Positions 7,365 through 10,422 of a stretch of DNA of 10,422 nucleotides are shown piece after piece (position 1 is the stretch's first letter; each line of letters begins with the position of its first letter). The stretch covers positions 1-10,422 of the forward strand of contig JAPLZR010000034.1 of the NCBI GenBank assembly GCA_026394935.1. The letters run 5' to 3'. The translations under genes were made by a program, and so were the position numbers. The notes beneath the pieces were generated by a model that was not told the DNA's origin, made no database searches, and saw only the letters and a list, made by a program, of their open reading frames with translations. The DNA comes from Candidatus Woesearchaeota archaeon. GTDB lineage: Archaea; Nanobdellota; Nanobdellia; Woesearchaeales; ARS49.

Positions 7365-7466
7365 ATGGCAGTAGCAGTAGACTATAAAGAGAAACTAAAA
7401 AACAAAGACCTTGACGTTTTCTTCCGAAATGCAGACGACCAAAACGCAGAAGAAGCAATGAGCTGA
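7365..7466 (+). CDS. putative small protein, 33 residues, unrecognised
   Basis: The ORF runs from an ATG with a well-placed Shine-Dalgarno to a TGA at 7464-7466. It has its own TATA box and a terminator-like structure just after the stop. The product starts MAVAVDYKEKLKNKDLDVFF and continues with an acidic, polar tail (NADDQNAEEAMS). It has no Cys, no membrane segment and mixed charge. Codon choice (gca, gta, cta, aaa, gac) matches the neighbouring real genes, which favours a coding role. I recognise no family. It could be a small regulatory protein or antitoxin-like partner of the deaminase operon downstream. It could also be a peptide encoded on a dual-function RNA, or a chance ORF on a non-coding RNA. 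Translation is likely from the sequence signals, but function is unknown. Confidence 0.55.
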   Translation: MAVAVDYKEKLKNKDLDVFFRNADDQNAEEAMS

Positions 7467-7479
7467 TAATAATATCAAA

Positions 7480-7524
7480 GGGGCCATCCGGCCCCCTCTG
7501 GACTCAAAGGTCCAACCTCTTTTT
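7480..7524 (+). terminator. two tandem hairpins followed by T5
   Basis: Hairpin 1 pairs GGGGCC (7480-7485) with GGCCCC (7490-7495) around the loop ATCC. Hairpin 2 pairs TGGACT (7499-7504) with GGTCCA (7509-7514) around CAAA, including one G-U pair. A CCTCTTTTT tract (7516-7524) follows. The T run would suffice for archaeal termination, and the stacked GC-rich hairpins may stabilise the 3' end of the short transcript that starts near 7324. The resulting RNA would be about 200 nt. Confidence 0.6.
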
Positions 7525-7618
7525 CACGACGCGCACCTCTTTAGCGAGAATATAGATGATTTTGATGTCAATCCTGCTTATATACATTTATGGCACGCTT
7601 ACTATCTATTCAAAAGTG

Positions 7619-7672
7619 TAAACTGCAACCATTCTACTGCAGTTTATGAAATCTTAAATATACCCTGCAGTT
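7619..7672. repeat. CTGCA inverted repeat and extra half-site, candidate operator
   Basis: TAAACTGCA (7619-7627) and TGCAGTTTA (7638-7646) form a perfect 9-bp inverted repeat with a 10-bp spacer. A third copy, CTGCAGTT (7665-7672), lies between the TATA box (7654) and the start codon (7683). The centres of the three TGCA cores are 14 and 28 bp apart. Placement on both sides of the TATA box suits a transcription-factor operator for the deaminase operon. The regulator is unknown. Confidence 0.5.
7654..7662 (+). promoter_or_regulatory. TATA box, leaderless promoter of the deaminase operon
   Basis: TTAAATATA begins 29 nt before the ATG at 7683, the same spacing as other leaderless genes in the window, and no Shine-Dalgarno is seen. 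It is flanked by the CTGCA repeats, which could block or recruit the transcription machinery. Confidence 0.65.
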
Positions 7673-7682
7673 CAAAAATACC

Positions 7683-8708
7683 ATGATATTTGGAGTTACA
7701 GGCTTATACGCAGCAGGAAAAGACACAGTAGCTGAATTTCTGAAAGAAAAAGGATTCTTCCACATATCGCTTTCTGACATGATAAGAGAAGAAGCAAAGA
7801 AAAGAAAAATTCCCATAACCAGAGAAAACCTTTTCACATTGGGAAATGAATTACGCGCAGAATTCGGAAGCAGCGTATTAGCTGAAAAAGCATTTGAGAA
7901 AGTGCAAGACGGGGAAAACTACGCCATAACCTCGATAAGAAATATTGACGAAGCAAAAACAATACTGGCACGGGAAAACGCAATCCTAATCAACATTGCA
8001 GCACCACAAACAGAACGCCTCAGAAGACTGGTGGAAAGAAACCGAGAGCAAGACCCAACAACACTCAAAGCACTAAAAGATGCAGAAGAAAAAGAAATGT
8101 CAGACGACCCGGCAGCAATGCAAATTCACAAAGTGGCAAAAATGGCAAAAGTCATAATCAACAATGACGGAACGCTGGAAGAACTGCGCAAAAAAGTCGA
8201 CAGGCTGGTGGAAGACTACCTTTACAAATTACAGCAGAGCAGACCAAGCTGGGATGAATACTTCATGCAGATTGCGGAAACAATAAAATTACGCTCGACC
8301 TGCCTATCAGCAGGAAAAGGCACAATACTTGTGAGAGACAAAAGAATCATCTCAACAGGGTACAACGGCTCGCCAAAAGGAGTCAAACACTGCAACGAAG
8401 GCGGATGCAAAAGATGCAAAAACCGCCACTTAGGCAAAATCAAATCAGGAGTTTATTCAGAACCATGCATCTGCTGCCATTCTGAAGAAAACGCCATAGT
8501 ACAGGCAGCAGTCCACGGCATCAGCACAGACGGCGCAATACTTTACACAACATTCACGCCCTGCGTCACTTGCGCAAAAATGATAATCAACGCACAAATA
8601 AAGGAAATAGTTGCTAAAGTGCTCTATCCAGACGACGACGCGATAGCACTGCTCAAAGAAGCAAAAATAAAAATCAGATTATTCAAAAGCAACCACAAAT
8701 TCTCATGA
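7683..8708 (+). CDS. fusion of a P-loop kinase-like domain (UPF0200/dNMP-kinase type) and a dCMP deaminase
   Basis: The product has 341 residues and two domains. Residues 1-180 are a nucleotide-kinase-like domain with Walker A GLYAAGKDT (7-15), in which Asp follows the Lys. They also carry SLSDMIREEAKKR (29-41) and a DP-rich segment near 124-143, closely resembling the archaeal UPF0200/dephospho-CoA-kinase-like fold. The GKDT form recalls phage dNMP kinases. Residues 185-337 are a deoxycytidylate deaminase with GYNGSPKG (227-234), catalytic HSE (H266, E268) and PCVTC (C294, C297) for zinc. Extra cysteines (C237, C242, C245, C262, C264, C265) may hold a second zinc. The GGCKRC and CCHSEENAI spacing resembles fungal DCD1-type enzymes, which I recall also having a P-loop-like N-terminus. 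The expected reaction is dCMP (or dCTP) to dUMP (or dUTP). The kinase part may phosphorylate dNMPs or sense nucleotides. The stop overlaps the NucS start (ATGA). Anti-phage AvcD proteins share the domain order but are longer. Confidence 0.9.
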   Translation: MIFGVTGLYAAGKDTVAEFLKEKGFFHISLSDMIREEAKKRKIPITRENLFTLGNELRAEFGSSVLAEKAFEKVQDGENYAITSIRNIDEAKTILARENAILINIAAPQTERLRRLVERNREQDPTTLKALKDAEEKEMSDDPAAMQIHKVAKMAKVIINNDGTLEELRKKVDRLVEDYLYKLQQSRPSWDEYFMQIAETIKLRSTCLSAGKGTILVRDKRIISTGYNGSPKGVKHCNEGGCKRCKNRHLGKIKSGVYSEPCICCHSEENAIVQAAVHGISTDGAILYTTFTPCVTCAKMIINAQIKEIVAKVLYPDDDAIALLKEAKIKIRLFKSNHKFS

Positions 8709-9445
8709 AAACAGAAGAATACCAAATATTACTGAATGACGCTCTTGCTAGAAATGAAACAATAGTATTCTCCTGCAAATGCAGAATCAGGTATTCCGGA
8801 AGAGCAGAAAGCTTCCTTGACTGGGGAGACAGAATAATAATGATAAAAAACGACAACACACTCCTGGTGCACCAGCCAACAGGAAACACGCCAATAAACT
8901 ACATGAAACAAGGAAGCAGCTACACACTAAGATGCGAACACGACCAATTAATCCTCAAAAGCCAGAACATAACACAAAAAGAAACAATGGAAATCACAAT
9001 CAGCAAAATGCACTTCTTCAACAGCCACAAACTCGAAGACGGACAGGTAATCAGGGTATCAGGCACAGAAGAAGACATGAGCAACATGATATACAACAAT
9101 CCTGAAATGATAGAAGACGGATTCAAGCCAGTATCACAGGAAGAACAAACAAAATACGGGTTTATCGACGTTCTCGGAGTAGACAAAAACGGAGTGCTGA
9201 CAGTAGTCGAGTGCAAAAGGTACAGAGCAGAACTATCAGCGGTAACGCAATTGCGAAGATATGTAGAGAAGATAATGGTAAGCAAAGGAATAACGAAAGT
9301 CAGAGGAATACTCGCTGCACCAAAAATAACAAACAACGCAGAAAAAATGCTAAACGACTGGGGCTTCACTTTTGTAAGCATCAAACCGCCAAAATACCTT
9401 GAAGAATACGACAAGAAACAGGCAAGACTGGAAGGATATGGATAG
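8705..9445 (+). CDS. nucS: NucS/EndoMS mismatch-specific endonuclease
   Basis: The product has 246 residues, the usual length of the family. The N-terminal half (1-120) is the beta-rich DNA-binding and dimerisation domain, with GDRIIMIKNDNTLLVHQPTG at 41-60. The C-terminal half is a RecB-like nuclease domain with the active site in place: YGFID (D155), VVECK (E169, K171) and Q182 in TQLRRYV. Known NucS/EndoMS proteins cut both strands at mismatches such as G-T and act in a non-canonical mismatch repair with the sliding clamp. The last residues, QARLEGYG (239-246), fit a loose PCNA-interacting motif (Q-x-x-L-x-x-aromatic), although the usual FF/FY pair is absent. The ATG overlaps the deaminase stop by four bases, so the two are co-translated. 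The link makes sense if the deaminase raises dUTP/dTTP supply and NucS removes mispairs, but that is inference. Confidence 0.93.
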   Translation: MKTEEYQILLNDALARNETIVFSCKCRIRYSGRAESFLDWGDRIIMIKNDNTLLVHQPTGNTPINYMKQGSSYTLRCEHDQLILKSQNITQKETMEITISKMHFFNSHKLEDGQVIRVSGTEEDMSNMIYNNPEMIEDGFKPVSQEEQTKYGFIDVLGVDKNGVLTVVECKRYRAELSAVTQLRRYVEKIMVSKGITKVRGILAAPKITNNAEKMLNDWGFTFVSIKPPKYLEEYDKKQARLEGYG

Positions 9446-10070
9446 AGTAGACTGGGTGTACAAAACAAGTGAAATTTTCGTTAATTTCTATTTCAAGACA
9501 GCATACAGACTTGCGTGCGAAGGAGAAATTCCAAAAGAAGCATGCGTGCTACTGCCAAAGCACCAGCAAATGCTGGACATTCCGCTCGAAGGACATATCA
9601 TATACAGGCAAATACGCCGACTGCCCAGTTTTGTCATGCGAGGCTTTCCATTCCCATTCAATTATTTTTTCCAAATGTATGGAGGCATAGAGATAGCAAG
9701 AGCAAAAGAAATCAGAAAAGGAAAAATGACAAAGGAAGAAGGACATTACGTAAACGAAAGAGCGGTGCAGAAAGCAATAGAACGATTAAGAAGAGGAGAA
9801 CCAGCAGTAATACACCCTGAGGGCACAAGAAAATGGCAGGAAATGAATTCAATAAGCATTCGCCCCAAATCAGTACTGGAACAAATCATTGAAGCACAAA
9901 AATATCTTGGACCAATACCATTCATACCCGTAGGAATAAACTATTCAGGCAACAAGGTCACAGTCAAGATAGGATCGTCATATTATACAAAAGACAGAGA
10001 AAAACTGGAACAGCACCTAAAAGAAGAAATACCAAAATTAAGCGGGCTCAGCTGTAAAACGGATAATTAG
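9438..10070 (+). CDS. PlsC-like 1-acyl-glycerol-3-phosphate acyltransferase family protein
   Basis: The product has 210 residues from the ATG at 9438, which overlaps the NucS stop by 8 bp. A TTG at 9399 is also in frame but would give an implausible Lys/Arg/Thr-rich extension that overlaps nucS by 47 bp. The acyltransferase blocks are in order: H42-x4-D47 (KHQQMLD), YGGIEIAR at 81-88, HPEGTR at 126-131, and FIPVGINYSG at 162-171. Family members transfer an acyl chain to lysophosphatidate or a related alcohol at the membrane. There is no strong membrane helix, only an amphipathic N-terminal stretch (about 12-27). Archaeal lipids are ether-linked isoprenoids, so the substrate here may be unusual, host-derived or non-lipid. 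Placement after nucS suggests co-transcription rather than a shared pathway. The 3' end overlaps the convergent gene by 23 bp. Confidence 0.88.
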   Translation: MDRVDWVYKTSEIFVNFYFKTAYRLACEGEIPKEACVLLPKHQQMLDIPLEGHIIYRQIRRLPSFVMRGFPFPFNYFFQMYGGIEIARAKEIRKGKMTKEEGHYVNERAVQKAIERLRRGEPAVIHPEGTRKWQEMNSISIRPKSVLEQIIEAQKYLGPIPFIPVGINYSGNKVTVKIGSSYYTKDREKLEQHLKEEIPKLSGLSCKTDN

Positions 10071-10422
10071 ACGCAACAGTGCAAACGCCCACACCCTGCT
10101 TATCAGTCTTGGTATAATCGCAAACCAAGCCATAATCACAGCCCAACTGCACGCTATTAACAATACCACACTGCTGGTTTAAAGCGCTCCTGGCAACGAC
10201 GCCAGGCGAATAATAAGGATAAGCCACTGAAGGCTTAGCAGAATCCTGCTTAATATCAGTCGGATAATAATACGGGTAAGCCTGCTCAGGATAATAGTAA
10301 TAATTGTACGGATAATACACGCCAGGAGAAGGACCATAGTAAATAGGGTAATACATATAGAAAGGATAACCATAAGAGTACACAGGACCATAACGCGAAT
10401 AACCCACGCTATAAGCATTAAC
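10048..10422 (-). CDS. Tyr-rich, Cys-containing protein, N-terminus outside the window
   Basis: On the minus strand the frame is open from the window edge (VNAYSVGYSRYG...) to a TGA at 10050-10048, leaving 124 visible residues. The start is not seen, and an in-frame GTG at 10407 is probably internal. The first 56 visible residues contain 22 Tyr, arranged with Pro and Gly in irregular YYP, YPY and YGP units, a low-complexity segment. A C-terminal module follows with four cysteines (visible residues 85, 95, 101 and 114). Its pattern, C-x9-C-x5-C-x12-C with CDYGLVCDY in the middle, is likely to form two disulphides in a secreted or surface protein. No family is recognised, and the signal peptide, if any, lies outside. 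Codon use differs from the + strand genes only as expected for a Tyr-rich protein. Its end overlaps the acyltransferase 3' end tail to tail. Confidence 0.75.
   Translation of the reverse strand, partial: VNAYSVGYSRYGPVYSYGYPFYMYYPIYYGPSPGVYYPYNYYYYPEQAYPYYYPTDIKQDSAKPSVAYPYYSPGVVARSALNQQCGIVNSVQLGCDYGLVCDYTKTDKQGVGVCTVASNYPFYS

Larger units (their letters stand above)
7248..7682. other. 435-bp intergenic regulatory region before the deaminase operon
   Basis: No protein gene longer than 33 codons is supported here. From left to right it holds 47 unremarkable bases after the PepSY-like gene, then a TATA box (7295) with a leadered small ORF (7365-7466). After these come two hairpins and T5 (7480-7524), and a third CCTCTTT motif (7536-7542). 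A second TATA-like site, TTATATAC (7578-7585), has no obvious gene at leaderless distance. The region ends with a CTGCA repeat array (7619-7672) around the TATA box of the deaminase gene. No tRNA fold or CRISPR repeat was found by eye. Confidence 0.7.

Noticed and set aside
7480..7524. tRNA or tRNA fragment, because of the GC-rich double hairpin.
   Set aside because: There is no TTC-x-A-x-x T-loop motif, no anticodon arm of the right size and no acceptor stem. The T5 run fits a terminator instead.
7549..7570. Possible C/D-box-like elements (AGATGAT, TGATGT) hinting at a small guide RNA.
   Set aside because: No properly placed CTGA D box or terminal stem could be found, so the boxes are not better than chance.
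7590..7649. A 19-codon ORF starting at ATG 7590, upstream of the deaminase gene.
   Set aside because: No Shine-Dalgarno is present, the nearby TATA-like site is too close (12 nt) for it, and its end is made of the CTGCA inverted repeat, so chance is the simpler explanation.

Overview
The window looks like a chromosomal piece of an archaeon, most likely a DPANN lineage of the Woesearchaeota/Pacearchaeota kind. This is inferred from gene content and promoter layout, not from a phylogenetic marker. Supporting signs are TATA boxes (TTTAAA or TATAAATA) beginning 28-31 nt before the ATG of several first-in-operon genes, which implies leaderless mRNAs. There is also a NucS/EndoMS mismatch endonuclease, a UPF0200-like kinase domain, an archaeal ChlI-type AAA+/VWA pair, and a Tyr-rich surface-type protein. 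The + strand is A-rich and T-poor because nearly all genes prefer A-ending codons (aca, gca, ata, aga).

Layout, left to right. (1) 1-1750: the 3' part of a UbiB/ABC1-family kinase-like gene, then a small very basic phasin-like protein with its own Shine-Dalgarno. (2) 1752-3933: a ChlI/MoxR-type AAA+ ATPase with a four-Cys insert and a VWA-domain partner. The second gene starts inside a (GGT)4 run that encodes the Gly tail of the first. (3) 3957-4832: a six-helix SpoIIM/DUF95-family membrane protein on its own promoter. AAA+, VWA and SpoIIM together recall the bacterial MoxR-DUF58-SpoIIM gene cluster. (4) 4836-7247: an operon of a small metallophosphoesterase, an MFS transporter and a PepSY-like protein of unknown function, with 4-nt and 1-nt overlaps.

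(5) 7248-7682 is a 435-bp region without a large gene, but it is not empty. It holds a TATA box, a leadered 33-codon ORF with a good Shine-Dalgarno, two tandem hairpins ending in T5, three CCTCT motifs complementary to that Shine-Dalgarno, and a CTGCA inverted-repeat array around the next promoter. (6) 7683-10070: an operon of a P-loop-kinase/dCMP-deaminase fusion, NucS, and a PlsC-type acyltransferase, all with overlapping ends. (7) 10048-10422 (minus strand): the C-terminal part of a Tyr-rich, four-Cys protein converging on and overlapping the acyltransferase.

The most interesting locus is 7295-9445. A short structured transcript lies directly upstream of a kinase-like/deoxycytidylate-deaminase fusion, which is co-translated with a mismatch endonuclease. 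The plain reading is a dNTP-pool and uracil/mismatch maintenance operon. A more speculative reading is an archaeal counterpart of AvcID-type anti-phage deaminases, in which a small RNA next to the gene restrains the deaminase. The sequence alone cannot decide between these.
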